Shown: positions 18,119 through 27,315, counted from the first letter of the stretch. The stretch is 64,000 bases of DNA from Bacteroidota bacterium (GCA_018266845.1 JAFDZO010000023.1:1-64000), one strand, 5' to 3'. Notes: generated by a model not told the origin, from the sequence alone. Translations and numbers: made by a program.

Positions 18119-19114
18119 TTATTGAATATTTCCTATAATATAGAAAGTTTCCTTCTTCTGTTTTAAAAATTTTCTGAAAGCCAAAACATCTTTCGGCGAT
18201 ACTATAAAGACAAGTCCGATGCCTAAGTTAAAAGTTTTCCGCATATCCTTTTCATCAACATTTCCTTTTACCTGTATAATATCAAATATGGCAGGGCGTT
18301 CCCAGCTGTCATAATCAATTTTAACTTTAAGGTCTTTCGGCACAACTCTTTTCGTGTTGCCCTCTATTCCTCCTCCCGTGATGTGAGAAATGGATTTTAC
18401 CTTAAATTTTTTTAAAGAGCTTTGTATTAATTCTAAATATGATCTGTGTGTATTAAGTAATTCTAATCCTAATGTTTTCTTTAGCCCCGAATATCTCTTA
18501 TTCAGCTTTTGCTTCGTATCGAAAATTTTTCTTACAAGCGAGTATCCGTTTGTGTGCAAGCCGCTTGATGCAATCCCTATCAGCACATCTCCGCGCTTAA
18601 CATTTTTTTTATTAACGATTTTCGATTTTTCAACAACTCCCGTTATCGAGCCGGCTAAATCAAAATCATCTCCGTGATAAACTCCGGGCATTTCGGCAGT
18701 CTCTCCTCCAATCAAAGCGCATCCGTTTGTTTTGCATCCTCTTATTAATCCCTTTACAACTTCCTGAGCAGTTTTGCTTTTCAGTTTGCCTGTTGCATAG
18801 TAGTCGAGAAAAAACTGCGGCACTGCTCCGCAGACTGCAATATCGTTCACGCAATGGTTCACAAGGTCTTCACCGATTGTATCGTACTTATTTAAAAGTG
18901 CAACGAGCTTAAGTTTAGTGCCAACTCCGTCAACACTGGAAACAAGAACAGGGGATTTGTATTTTTTGAAGTCTATCTGGAAAAAAGAACCGAAGTTGCC
19001 GATTCCCTGTGTAACGCCTTTTGTGAACGTGCTTTTTACTAAAGGCGCGATTGCCTTGACGAATTTATCGCCTTCCGTTATGTTGACACCTGAGGACTTG
19101 TAACTTGCTTTCAC
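18119..19114 (-). CDS. purM: phosphoribosylformylglycinamidine cyclo-ligase
   Basis: 331 residues. Catalyses the fifth step of purine synthesis, FGAM + ATP to AIR. Family blocks: G-V-G-T-K-L-K, N-D-I-A-V-C-G-A-V-P-Q-F-F-L-D-Y, G-G-E-T-A-E-M-P-G-V-Y, GLHTNGYSLVR and H-I-T-G-G-G-I-E-G-N. Start GTG at 19114, with no ATG nearby. A little shorter than the E. coli enzyme but complete. Separate from other pur genes in this window. Confidence 0.96.
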   Translation of the reverse strand: MKASYKSSGVNITEGDKFVKAIAPLVKSTFTKGVTQGIGNFGSFFQIDFKKYKSPVLVSSVDGVGTKLKLVALLNKYDTIGEDLVNHCVNDIAVCGAVPQFFLDYYATGKLKSKTAQEVVKGLIRGCKTNGCALIGGETAEMPGVYHGDDFDLAGSITGVVEKSKIVNKKNVKRGDVLIGIASSGLHTNGYSLVRKIFDTKQKLNKRYSGLKKTLGLELLNTHRSYLELIQSSLKKFKVKSISHITGGGIEGNTKRVVPKDLKVKIDYDSWERPAIFDIIQVKGNVDEKDMRKTFNLGIGLVFIVSPKDVLAFRKFLKQKKETFYIIGNIQ

Positions 19115-19257
19115 ACTGTAAAATACGCAAAATTAGCCTGTTTTTCAATGCAATAACATAGTAAAAAAACTGCGTTTAAAGTGTTTAAAGTGGGTTTTTG
19201 AGGAATGAGCGAATTGAGGCAAAAAATTCTATATTTCGGATTGTAATTTTTACGTAA

Positions 19258-20298
19258 CTAAATCCGGTTCCTTTCCGCCTTGCCGGGGATATTTTTAAAG
19301 CTATTCAGCGTTATCCATCCGGCTTTTTTAAAGATTATGAGCATCATAATAATTATCGCAACCATCACACCTAAGCTGATGTAAAATCCAGATTCACTGT
19401 GCATAAACGGAATGAACTCAAAGTTCATCCCATAAATTCCGGTGATTAAATTCAGCGGCAGAATAATCGTTGCAATGAGCGTAAGCCGCTTCATTATGTT
19501 GTTCATGTTGTTGTTGACGATGGAGAGGTATGAGTCAAGCAAGCCCGTAACAATATCGCGGTACGATTCTGCGCTGTCAACAATACGAAGCAGGTGGTCG
19601 TAAACATTGCGGTAAAACATTGATTCGTCTTTTGAAATCAAATCGTAAACGCCGCTGTAAAGCTTAAAAAGAATTTCCTTCTGATAAGAAGCAATGCGCT
19701 TTATTTTCAGAAGCTCGCGCTTTAGATTGAGAATTTTAATTAGAGTTCTGTTTGAAGATTCCATTCTGAAAATAAAATCTTCTACTTTATCAATTTCATC
19801 TTCTACATAATCCATCAGGGGATAGTATTTATCAACAAGCGAATCGAGTATAATGTGCAAAGCGTAGTCAGGACCTTTTTTGAGAATGGTTTCTTTTGTC
19901 TGCTCGTTGATGTTTGAGATAATTACGTTCTTATCTTTTTCATTATGCACCGTTATGATAAAATTATGCCCTATGAAGCAGCTAAGTGAAAACATAGAGT
20001 ATCGCAGCATTTTCTCGCCCATATCAAGACCGTTGAAAACAAGGAAAAGGTAGTCGTTGTAATTATCTATTTTTGGAAGGTGTACCTCTTCATTTTGATT
20101 AATATATTTCATGCAGTCTTCTATGGCAAGCGGATGAAAGTTGAAAACCTGTTTCAGGATTTTTTCTGCTTCTTCATTCGTTGGCTGCCATAAATCGAGC
20201 CAGACAAATTCATTTTCGTTTTTTATATCCCACGAATTGAACTCGTGAAAATCAATTTGAGAACATCCGTTATGGTTTTGCGTTAGAATTGTAATCAT
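19258..20298 (-). CDS. corA: magnesium/cobalt transporter CorA
   Basis: 346-residue channel subunit of the CorA/Mrs2 superfamily, a homopentamer in the inner membrane. Large N-terminal cytoplasmic domain, long stalk helix, then TM1 ending in the signature Y-G-M-N (GIYGMNFEFIPF) and TM2 (about 300-322) with a basic C-terminus. ATG start at 20298. Standalone gene. Mg(II) import is the usual role, with Co/Ni or Zn export possible in some members. Confidence 0.95.
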   Translation of the reverse strand: MITILTQNHNGCSQIDFHEFNSWDIKNENEFVWLDLWQPTNEEAEKILKQVFNFHPLAIEDCMKYINQNEEVHLPKIDNYNDYLFLVFNGLDMGEKMLRYSMFSLSCFIGHNFIITVHNEKDKNVIISNINEQTKETILKKGPDYALHIILDSLVDKYYPLMDYVEDEIDKVEDFIFRMESSNRTLIKILNLKRELLKIKRIASYQKEILFKLYSGVYDLISKDESMFYRNVYDHLLRIVDSAESYRDIVTGLLDSYLSIVNNNMNNIMKRLTLIATIILPLNLITGIYGMNFEFIPFMHSESGFYISLGVMVAIIIMMLIIFKKAGWITLNSFKNIPGKAERNRI

Positions 20299-20398
20299 AT
20301 TTCAGTTTCAAGCTGCAAGTGTCAAGTTACAAGTTTTGAAACACAAAATATAGAAAAATATTTGGGTGAATGGGAAGAAAGGTATAATAAAAAAATTT

Positions 20399-20421
20399 CC
20401 CCCTCATCACTAAGGAGGTGA
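20399..20421. repeat. degenerate CCTC/AAGGAGG palindrome
   Basis: CCCCCTCATCACTAAGGAGGTG is a mismatched copy of the CCTCCT/AGGAGG family, located upstream of corA and downstream of the rsmI stop. Confidence 0.45.
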
Positions 20422-20531
20422 GGCTCGGATTGTAATGATTAAATTGTATTGAAATACTATTTGTTATGAATTACTCCTTATTCACCAACAAAACTCACTA
20501 CTCAATACCCAATACTCACTACAAACATTAA

Positions 20532-21197
20532 CTATACTTTATCCACCACTATCACAAACTCTCCCTTTAAATTCTCTTCGCCGATTTGCGAAAGAATATC
20601 CTTTGCAGTGCCTCTGAATTTTTTTTCAGTCAGCATCGTTAAATCAAATCCGATAAAAATTTGTCTATCGGGAAAAACTTCTGCTAAGTCAGTTAAAATT
20701 TGCTTAAGGCGGTAAGGCGCTTCGAGGAGGACGAATACTTTGTTGAGATTTTTTAAGGAGTAAATTTCTTTTTTTCTTATATCGCTTTTTGGGGAGAGGA
20801 AGCCGAGATAATAAAATCTGCTGATGTCAAATCCCGCCAGCACAATAGCAGCAAGAACGGAGTTAGGTCCGTGAAGGAATTCCAGCTTGATATTAAAATC
20901 AATACACTTCTTTAAAAGATTTTTTCCGGGGTCGGCAAAAACAGGCGTGCCGGCATCCGATATGATTGAAATATTTTTTCCGTTTACTAAATCAAGAAAA
21001 ATTTCTTCTGCATCTTCGTTTTCGTTGTGCTCGTTTATTCTTTTAAGCTCTTTCTTTATTCCAAAGAATTTCAAAAGCTTCGATGCTTCTTTGTATTCTT
21101 CGCAGATGATGTAGTCGGATTCTTTAAGATAACGCAGCGCGCGCAGAGTCATATCTGCGTAATTTCCAATCGGAGTTGTTATAAGATTTAAAGGCAA
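20532..21197 (-). CDS. rsmI: 16S rRNA 2'-O-ribose C1402 methyltransferase (RsmI-type)
   Basis: 221-residue SAM-dependent tetrapyrrole-methylase-fold enzyme. The N-terminus L-I-T-T-P-I-G-N, the S-D-A-G-T-P-V-F-A-D-P-G block, and H-G-P-N-S-V-L-A-A-I-V-L-A-G are diagnostic of RsmI. It methylates the ribose of C1402 in the decoding centre. It is much shorter than the roughly 280-residue E. coli protein because the C-terminal extension is absent, as in several FCB-group homologues. ATG start at 21197. Confidence 0.9.
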   Translation of the reverse strand: MPLNLITTPIGNYADMTLRALRYLKESDYIICEEYKEASKLLKFFGIKKELKRINEHNENEDAEEIFLDLVNGKNISIISDAGTPVFADPGKNLLKKCIDFNIKLEFLHGPNSVLAAIVLAGFDISRFYYLGFLSPKSDIRKKEIYSLKNLNKVFVLLEAPYRLKQILTDLAEVFPDRQIFIGFDLTMLTEKKFRGTAKDILSQIGEENLKGEFVIVVDKV

Positions 21198-21259
21198 GAT
21201 TTATCTTTAAGCAAAACTATAGAGACGCAAAATGCTGCGTCTCTGCATATAGTAAATTT

Positions 21260-21703
21260 TTATTTTACGCCGGTGCTTCCATAGCCGCCGTGAGCGCGTT
21301 CGGTTTCGGAAAGGTTTTCATCTTCTATAAATTCCGCCTGCTCGTGTTTTGCAATTACAAGCTGCGCAATTCTGTCCCCGAAGTTTATTTCAAAATCTTT
21401 CTCACCGTGGTTTATAAGAAGCACTTTCACTTCTCCTCTGTAATCCGAATCAATCGTGCCCGGAGTATTTAACACCGTTACTCCATGATTAAGCGCAAGT
21501 CCGCTTCTTGGTCTTACCTGCGCTTCATATCCGTCTGGAAGCTCGATGATTAAATTAGTAGGAACTAATTTTCGTTCGCCTTGTTTTATTGAAATTGTTT
21601 CCTGAGAAGATGACCTCAGGTCTGCGCCGGCAGAGCCTGAGGTTTTATACTCCGGTATAAATGCTTCAGTGGAAGCATCAAATTTCTTATAGAGAGTTTT
21701 CAT
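21260..21703 (-). CDS. dut: dUTP diphosphatase (dUTPase)
   Basis: 147-residue trimeric dUTPase hydrolysing dUTP to dUMP. All five motifs are visible: [31 protein letters not shown] and a C-terminal [10 protein letters not shown]. The start is ATG 21703; a longer frame would run into the preceding gene. It begins two bases after that gene's stop, so the two are probably cotranscribed. Confidence 0.96.
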   Translation of the reverse strand: MKTLYKKFDASTEAFIPEYKTSGSAGADLRSSSQETISIKQGERKLVPTNLIIELPDGYEAQVRPRSGLALNHGVTVLNTPGTIDSDYRGEVKVLLINHGEKDFEINFGDRIAQLVIAKHEQAEFIEDENLSETERAHGGYGSTGVK

Positions 21704-21705
21704 CT

Positions 21706-22200
21706 CTAATCTTTTAATCCACCTAATAAAATGAAATAAAATACCCAAAAAAGTGTACCAAGAACGCTTAATATTGTTGCAATGATTCCCAGCCACATAC
21801 CTGCTTTTGCAAAACCTCTGCCTGCTTCCGCTGACTCGCCGCTGTTGATTTTCGCTATTTCATTTTTGCCCATAATCCACGCGGGAATACCTAATAAGCA
21901 GCCGCAAAAAACAATTGATGCAATTCCCATTACCAAAATAATTATAGCGTTTGAGCTTGCTTTATCGTTATTGCTTCCCCCATACTGTGTATTTCCGAAT
22001 GGCGGTGGTGGCGGCGGCGGATTATATCCCGGCGGCGGTGGTGGCGGCGGATTATATCCTCCCGAAGGGGGAGGTGGTGGCGGCGGATTATATCCTCCTG
22101 AAGGCGGAGGCGGTGGATTATAATTCGGCGGCGGTGGTGGCGGCGGTACTGAGCCTCCTCCGTTTCCGCTATCCTGATTAAAAAGTCTTGTGTTGTTCAT
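21706..22200 (-). CDS. proline-rich membrane protein with DUF4190-like tail
   Basis: 164 residues. The first 70 are a low-complexity tract with several runs of seven prolines separated by G-G-Y-N or G-Y-N, followed by a short polar linker and two hydrophobic segments (about 85-110 and 135-160) flanking an E-I-A-K-I-N-S-G motif, as in DUF4190 proteins. The proline runs would probably need EF-P for translation. The proline tract is presumably a flexible cytoplasmic or exposed arm. Upstream of dut with a two-base gap. Function unknown. Confidence 0.8.
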   Translation of the reverse strand: MNNTRLFNQDSGNGGGSVPPPPPPPNYNPPPPPSGGYNPPPPPPPSGGYNPPPPPPPGYNPPPPPPPFGNTQYGGSNNDKASSNAIIILVMGIASIVFCGCLLGIPAWIMGKNEIAKINSGESAEAGRGFAKAGMWLGIIATILSVLGTLFWVFYFILLGGLKD

Positions 22201-22352
22201 TGGAAAAATAAGTTTTGTGTTTAAGCAAATATAAAAGAATATTTTTGAATTATGAATTCAATCTAAAACACAGAAGCCGGAGGCTCTAAATTTTAAAAGC
22301 ACTGCTTTCTTTGGAATGAAAGTTTAGTTAAGTAAGGCATTTCAATTGTTAA

Positions 22353-22383
22353 TTGACATATACTATTTAATAGGGTATATTTG
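22353..22383 (+). promoter_or_regulatory. candidate promoter/operator of the HigBA-like locus
   Basis: TTGACA (22353) and TATATT (22376) are 17 bases apart; the latter also reads TATATTTG, fitting the Bacteroidota TAnnTTTG box with TTG upstream. The spacer holds CTATT-T-AATAG, an inverted repeat that could bind the HTH antitoxin. The ATG follows within four bases of the -10 box, so the transcript would be nearly leaderless. Confidence 0.55.
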
Positions 22384-22386
22384 TTT

Positions 22387-22734
22387 ATGAGGAGAATGTT
22401 CATATAAACTAAAGAGTTTTCGAAATTATGGAGTGAGATTTTCGGGACATATGAAAATTTAAGAGAGCTTGAAGATTTTCTTCTTGAAAATCCTAAAGGA
22501 GGGAAGGTAATAAAGGGAACAAGCGGATTACGAAAACTAAGGTGGAAAACTGAAGGGAAGGGTAAGCGAGGAGGGTTAAGAATATTTTATGTGGATTTTG
22601 AAAATTTTAATATTTTATTCTTCATATCATTAATTAAAAAAAATGATAAAGAAGATATTTCTTCGATAGAACAAAATATTATGAATAACTTAATTTTAGA
22701 ATTAGAAAGAAGTTTAAAAGTTTATTACACATGA
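22387..22734 (+). pseudogene. HigB/RelE-type toxin gene with early nonsense codon
   Basis: From ATG 22387 (or 22396) the frame meets TAA at 22405-22407, then stays open for 108 codons to TGA at 22732-22734. The open part (T-K-E-F-S-K-L-W-S-E-I, then LRKLRWKTEGKGKRGGLRIF, FISLIKKNDKEDIS) matches HigB-like RelE-superfamily mRNA interferases. GAA to TAA would explain the stop (F-I-E-T-K-E-F-S-K). No ATG, GTG or TTG rescues the fold downstream. It overlaps the antitoxin start by ATGA. Either a disabled toxin or a sequence error. Confidence 0.8.
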
Positions 22735-23066
22735 AAAAAAAAGAAGGAAGAACGGCAAAGGAAGTAAATGAAAGTATAATGAGGGGTTTGCAGGAAGCGT
22801 TGGAATGGTCTAAGAATCCTGTAGGCAATCCTTTGAAAATGAGTATAAGGTCATTAAAACCGGTGCCGGATTTTAAATCGGTAAAGGTGAAAAAAATCAG
22901 AAAAAAATTAGCCTTAACTCAAAGGAGGTTTGCTGATGCTTTGGGAGTATCTGTGAAAACTGTCGAAGCATGGGAAGCAAACAGGAATAAGCCGAATGGA
23001 ACTGCTCAGCGGTTTTTATATTTGCTTGATAAAAATCCCGGTTTGTTAAAAGAGATTGAAGGGTAA
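22731..23066 (+). CDS. HigA-like XRE antitoxin
   Basis: 111 residues. C-terminal helix-turn-helix of the XRE type (I-R-K-K-L-A-L-T-Q-R-R-F-A-D-A-L-G-V-S, then KTVEAWEANRNKPNG). N-terminal basic helix presumably contacts the toxin or DNA. It overlaps the interrupted toxin frame by four bases, in toxin-first order as in higBA. It likely represses its own promoter at 22353-22383. With the toxin frame broken it may persist as an orphan regulator. Confidence 0.88.
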   Translation: MKKKEGRTAKEVNESIMRGLQEALEWSKNPVGNPLKMSIRSLKPVPDFKSVKVKKIRKKLALTQRRFADALGVSVKTVEAWEANRNKPNGTAQRFLYLLDKNPGLLKEIEG

Positions 23067-23175
23067 ATTGAAATATTAAAGAATTTTAGGACGCGATTCC
23101 TAAGTGTGATTTTCTGCTGCGATGAATTCAAATTTGCGGCTTCACTTATATGCCTTGACGGAATTATGATGAAAA

Positions 23176-24159
23176 CTATTTCTTCCTTAGGGTGTTTATA
23201 ACAAAAAATGCTGCGAAACCTATTCCCGCGCCTACTACTGAAGAGAAGAAAAATACAACAGGTAAATCTTTCTTTAATGTATCAGGGCTTACAATACCTG
23301 TTGTTAAACCTCCCAGAAAGCAGCTTGCAATCACCGATGCAGCAATACAAATTGTTAAAAGTTTTTTACTCTCTTCACTCTGTTTCTTTGCTTTGCGCTC
23401 ATTTTCCACTCCCTGCATAAAAAGCGGATCTTTTGCCATTAAAATTCTGCCATAGTAATCTAATTTTGTTTCTAAGTATTTTTTGTACTCCGGTGTAATA
23501 TTGTTTTTCTTGATAAAGGTTGACCTTCTTCTGCCATATACTCTTGTGATTTTGCAGGATATTCCTTCAAGATTCGCATTAACTATCTGAAAGATAGTTT
23601 TATAATACTCCGGCGCTTCAGGATTGTACTCTATGGCTTTTTCTATTGTTAGTATTATCTTGCCGCAGCGCTCTAAATAGTTTTTCCATTCTATATCATT
23701 CTCAGGATATTTATCCTTTTGGCTCTGCACTCCCTGATAAAGCTTTGCAGCGAAGCCTGTAATATTGTTTGCAATTGTAAAAGCCATCTTTGCTTTTCCA
23801 TCACCGGCAGATTTTTCATAGGCGTTTTTGTAGTAAGATAAAATTTCCACAGGCTCAAGCAATTGGTTAAACTCTGCAATCTGGGTGAGGGCGTTTGCTT
23901 TTCCGAACCATGCAGCAGAATTATCTGCATCAAGCTCCAGAGCTTTTGAATAATAAAGATAGGCTTCGCGGTAGTTTCCTGCATTGCTGCTGTAACCGGC
24001 AAGGTCCATCAGCTCTGATAAATTATTCTCAACCTTTATTTTAATAACATCTCTGACTTTTACATCTGCGCCGCAGTATTCACATTCCACAAAATCCTTA
24101 TCATCAGGGACCTGCAAGTCTCCGCCGCAACTCGGACATTTTGCTGCAACAAATTTCAT
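23176..24159 (-). CDS. zinc-ribbon TPR protein with two C-terminal membrane segments
   Basis: 327 residues. An N-terminal zinc ribbon (C-P-S-C-G-G-D-L then C-E-Y-C-G-A-D-V) is followed by TPR-like helices (about 48-110, DNSAAWFGKANAL) and a helical middle. Two hydrophobic segments near 268-290 and 298-322 end in a basic tail. The layout suggests a membrane-tethered cytosolic scaffold or sensor. No enzyme motif was seen. It lies 18 bases downstream of tatD on the same strand, so it may share that transcript. Confidence 0.75.
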   Translation of the reverse strand: MKFVAAKCPSCGGDLQVPDDKDFVECEYCGADVKVRDVIKIKVENNLSELMDLAGYSSNAGNYREAYLYYSKALELDADNSAAWFGKANALTQIAEFNQLLEPVEILSYYKNAYEKSAGDGKAKMAFTIANNITGFAAKLYQGVQSQKDKYPENDIEWKNYLERCGKIILTIEKAIEYNPEAPEYYKTIFQIVNANLEGISCKITRVYGRRRSTFIKKNNITPEYKKYLETKLDYYGRILMAKDPLFMQGVENERKAKKQSEESKKLLTICIAASVIASCFLGGLTTGIVSPDTLKKDLPVVFFFSSVVGAGIGFAAFFVINTLRKK

Positions 24160-24177
24160 AGAATTGTAAAATTTTAT

Positions 24178-24981
24178 TTATATGTTGAATAATGACTTTG
24201 CATTTTCTCTTAATTGTTTTTTCATATCTTCTTCGTTCATGTTTTTTATCTCTGCTATTTTTTTTATTGTGTTAACTATATATGCCGGCTCGTTTGGCTT
24301 TCCTCTGTACGGAACAGGGGAGAGAAAAGGCGAATCTGTTTCTGATAATATTTTATCAATAGGAATTTTTGCAACCGTATCCGTATAAGAATATTTTTTA
24401 TAGGTAACGTTGCCTGTGAATGATACATAAAACGTTCCCAAACCGGAGGATTTTTCAGGGCTTTGGAAAGAATTTTCAATTCGCATCACTTTATTAAGCT
24501 GCTCAACGGTTCCGTCGAAGCAATGAAACTGTCCTTTTAATTTTTCGGAATAATTCTCGATAACAACCTGAATTGCATCATCAATTGAATTTCTTGTATG
24601 TATGATTACTGGAAGCTCTTTATCTTTTGCAAGCTCGATGTGCAGGCGGAAAAACTCTTTTTGCTTATCATTGTATGATGTATCCCAGTAATAATCTATA
24701 CCCGTCTCGCCCACTCCGACAATTTTTTCATTGCCGAAAAGCTTTTCAATTTTTTCAAGCTCATTATATTCGTACTTATTTACATCGCAAGGGTGAATTC
24801 CCAGCGCAGCGTAAATCATATTATATTTTGCCGAAAGCTCAAGAAGCTGAAGGGAAGTATTGTAATCAACTGCGGGCGCAATAATTTTTTCCACTCCCGC
24901 ATCTTCGGCGCGTTTCAGGACATCTTCTATATTATTTATTAAGCTTTCGTAATAAAGATGGGCGTGTGTATCTACAATCAT
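24178..24981 (-). CDS. tatD: TatD-family metal-dependent DNase
   Basis: 267 residues, usual length. Metal-binding motifs of the amidohydrolase-fold nuclease: D-T-H-A-H-L near the N-terminus, G-E-T-G-I-D-Y, I-I-H-T-R, F-H-C-F-D-G and E-T-D-S-P-F-L. Members act as 3'-5' exonucleases or in DNA repair and fragmentation. ATG at 24981 overlaps the stop of the preceding phosphorylase gene (ATGA), so they are coupled. Confidence 0.92.
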   Translation of the reverse strand: MIVDTHAHLYYESLINNIEDVLKRAEDAGVEKIIAPAVDYNTSLQLLELSAKYNMIYAALGIHPCDVNKYEYNELEKIEKLFGNEKIVGVGETGIDYYWDTSYNDKQKEFFRLHIELAKDKELPVIIHTRNSIDDAIQVVIENYSEKLKGQFHCFDGTVEQLNKVMRIENSFQSPEKSSGLGTFYVSFTGNVTYKKYSYTDTVAKIPIDKILSETDSPFLSPVPYRGKPNEPAYIVNTIKKIAEIKNMNEEDMKKQLRENAKSLFNI

Positions 24982-25676
24982 GAGTTTGAAACTATTTCAA
25001 TCAGCAGTTTTGAAAAATTCGGATATGCTCTTTCACCTGCATCTACTACTTCGGAGTGCTCGGTTTTTCCATTCGGGGAAACGCGAAGAAGATTTGTTAT
25101 GCACGATATTCCTGTTACGTTTATTCCGTTTTGTTTAGCATATAAAATCTCGGGAATGGTTGACATTCCAACGGCATCAGCGCCTATTTTTCTCAGCAAA
25201 TTAATTTCAGATTTTGTTTCGTAAGAGGGTCCTGAAAAAGCAGCGTATGCGCCTCTTCTTAACTTGATATTGCAATCTTTTGCAAGCGTAAGAATTTTAT
25301 TAAGCGATGTGTGGTTGTAGCAAATCGAGTTAGGGAGAAAAGTTCTTCTGTTCATCAAATCAATATGCGAGGTAATCAGCATAAGGTCAGAAACCTGAAA
25401 CGTAAGATTCACTCCGCCGGCAGCATTGGTAATAATCAAATCCCTTACGCCAAGCTCAAGAGCTTTGTTTACATTTTGAAAAACCTGCCCGCAAGTATAT
25501 CCTTCGTAAAAGTGGCTTCTGCCTTCAAAAACAACAACCGGCTTTCCGTTGATTGTGCCTTTTATTATTCTTCTTTTATGAAATCCGGTGTCGTCTTGCA
25601 AAAGAATTTCGGGATTAGTTATCTTTTCCGAAAACCTGTTCAGCCCTGAACCAAGTATTACCCCCGTTAAACCCAT
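24978..25676 (-). CDS. punA: purine-nucleoside phosphorylase (trimeric PNP type)
   Basis: 232 residues, shorter than the roughly 270-residue family norm because the N-terminal helices preceding V-I-L-G-S-G-L-N are absent. Motifs: G-R-S-H-F-Y-E-G, ITNAAGGVN, A-A-F-S-G-P-S-Y-E-T, V-G-M-S-T-I-P-E. It phosphorolyses inosine/guanosine to base and ribose 1-phosphate. The start is ATG 25676; no better upstream start was found. Pairs with tatD in one unit. Confidence 0.9.
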   Translation of the reverse strand: MGLTGVILGSGLNRFSEKITNPEILLQDDTGFHKRRIIKGTINGKPVVVFEGRSHFYEGYTCGQVFQNVNKALELGVRDLIITNAAGGVNLTFQVSDLMLITSHIDLMNRRTFLPNSICYNHTSLNKILTLAKDCNIKLRRGAYAAFSGPSYETKSEINLLRKIGADAVGMSTIPEILYAKQNGINVTGISCITNLLRVSPNGKTEHSEVVDAGERAYPNFSKLLIEIVSNS

Positions 25677-25763
25677 TAATCTATTTTCCTTTTACTTTTT
25701 CATTAAAAATTACACTTTTTTGAATATTTTAAATTTTTTGTTAATAAAAAAGGATAATCATAA

Positions 25764-25947
25764 AATTCAACACAAAATCACAAAATGCACTAAATCACAC
25801 TAAGTATTTTTAAAAATTTTAACTGAACATATTTATAAAGTTCATTTTTTGGGGATTGTATGCAGATTATTCATTTGCTCTGAAATTTATTTTCAAACAT
25901 TTTATGAATTTGTGTTTGTTTGTGGCTTTTGTGTTTTAGTGTTGAAA
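25764..25947. repeat. TTTGTG-rich inverted repeat in a gene-free gap
   Basis: The 388-base gap between pnp and the TPR gene holds two inverted T/G-rich arms: TTCAACACAAAATCACAAAATG... on the left and ...TTTTGTGTTTTAGTGTTGAAA on the right. Similar half-copies (GTGATTTAGTGTTGAAA, GTGTTTTGGTGTTTTT) precede hslV (about 51570) and the DUF3109 gene (about 49380). No gene seen in the gap. Confidence 0.6.
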
Positions 25948-26064
25948 CTCTCATTTATTTTGCAGGAAAAATTTTTTAAACCTTGAATATGCTTTTCATT
26001 ACTTGTATGTTTGTTAACGCGAAACTTTAAATATGGAGCATTAGTTTATATTAATAAACTATTT

Positions 26065-26559
26065 ATGAGCGAAAACTATTATAAGAGCTTAGTTGAACAG
26101 TCGAAGGATTATTTTAATAAGGCATACAAATTTCAGACTGAAGGCTTACTCGAAAAAGCAATTGAAAATTACAATTTATCTATAGAGTTGTTTCCTACTC
26201 CCGAGGCATACACTTTTTTAGGATGGACATATTCACTTCTTGGAAATTATGAAAAGGCAATTGAAGAATGTAAAAATGCAATTGAAATAGACTCTGATTA
26301 CGGAAATTCTTACAATGACATTGGCGCATACCTCATTGCGCAGGGAAAACCCGACGATGCGATTCCGTATATAGAAATGGCATTAAATTCAAAGCGGTAT
26401 GACAGCTATCACTTTGCGCACTTGAATTTAGGAAGGGCATTAGAGATGAAAGGCTTATGGCTTGAGGCAGTAGAGGAATACAGAAAATCGAAGGAAATCG
26501 CCCCGGATTACCTTCCGGCGAAGCAGAATTTCAACCGTCTGCAGGGAATATTAAACTAA
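26065..26559 (+). CDS. TPR-repeat protein
   Basis: 164 residues from ATG 26065 (M-S-E-N-Y-Y-K); an upstream TTG would add residues without repeat character. Three to four TPR units are visible: A-I-E-N-Y-N-L-S-I-E-L-F-P, GNYEKAIEECKNAIEIDSDY, P-D-D-A-I-P-Y-I-E-M-A-L, and a final WLEAVEEYRKSKEIAPDYL. No signal peptide, so a cytosolic protein-interaction scaffold. Followed 27 bases later by a T9SS cargo gene. Confidence 0.82.
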   Translation: MSENYYKSLVEQSKDYFNKAYKFQTEGLLEKAIENYNLSIELFPTPEAYTFLGWTYSLLGNYEKAIEECKNAIEIDSDYGNSYNDIGAYLIAQGKPDDAIPYIEMALNSKRYDSYHFAHLNLGRALEMKGLWLEAVEEYRKSKEIAPDYLPAKQNFNRLQGILN

Positions 26560-26586
26560 TTCAATTATATTAAAACTAAACTCAAA

Positions 26587-27315
26587 ATGAAAAAAATTCT
26601 ACTTATTCTTTTTGCGGTGTTCGCGTTAGTTTCAGGCGCGCGCTCGCAAAGCTTTCAATTCGTAAGGTTCGGTCCTGATACAGTAGTTTATAATGGGGTG
26701 GAACCTGATGCTGCATACACTTTTGCCTATATGAAAAACACAGGAAGTACAATGGTTCACTTAAGACTTCAAAGAACTTTTAACAACCTATCTTCAGGAT
26801 GGACAAGTTCTTTATGCTACGGATTATGCTATGCAGAGTTCATTGATGTAATACCTCCGGCTCCTGATATGATAATGCTAAATCCGGGGCAGCAGGATAC
26901 TATGGACGTAACATGGTACGTTCCAAATAACGGATTTGGTACAGTGAAAGTGAAATTGTTTAACATTAATAATACATCAGAATTTGTTGAAAGAACTTTT
27001 TATGTAAGAAGAGGAACAGTAGGAGTTACTCCGATTTCGTCAACTGTAAAATCATTTGAGTTAAGCCAAAATTATCCGAATCCTTTTAACCCTACAACAA
27101 ATATAAATTTTTCGATTCCAAAATCACAGAATGTTACTTTGAAGGTTTATGATATGATGGGCAAAGAAGTAGCTTCACTTGTTAATAATGAAAGACTGAA
27201 TGCAGGTGAATACAAAGCAGATTTTTCCGGCGCAAATTTATCATCAGGAGTCTATTATTACACTCTTAAAACAGATGAGTTTGTTTCCACAAAGAGCATG
27301 GTATTAGTAAAATAA
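26587..27315 (+). CDS. small T9SS-exported protein
   Basis: 242 residues. Signal peptide MKKILLILFAVFALVSGARS, then a beta-sandwich region of about 120 residues (ATAYTFAYMKNTGSTMVHLRL style strands, one Cys pair C-Y-G-L-C-Y), and a C-terminal sorting domain (NYPNPFNPTTNINFSIP, VYDMMGKEVASLV, SSGVYYYTLKT). The middle resembles a secreted domain for binding or matrix association, but no family is named with confidence. A strong terminator follows. Confidence 0.88.
   Translation: MKKILLILFAVFALVSGARSQSFQFVRFGPDTVVYNGVEPDAAYTFAYMKNTGSTMVHLRLQRTFNNLSSGWTSSLCYGLCYAEFIDVIPPAPDMIMLNPGQQDTMDVTWYVPNNGFGTVKVKLFNINNTSEFVERTFYVRRGTVGVTPISSTVKSFELSQNYPNPFNPTTNINFSIPKSQNVTLKVYDMMGKEVASLVNNERLNAGEYKADFSGANLSSGVYYYTLKTDEFVSTKSMVLVK

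Noticed and set aside
21782-22181. Glycine-rich frame opposite the proline-rich gene
   Set aside because: It is the antisense image of CCN proline codons; the sense frame has real membrane helices and operon context.
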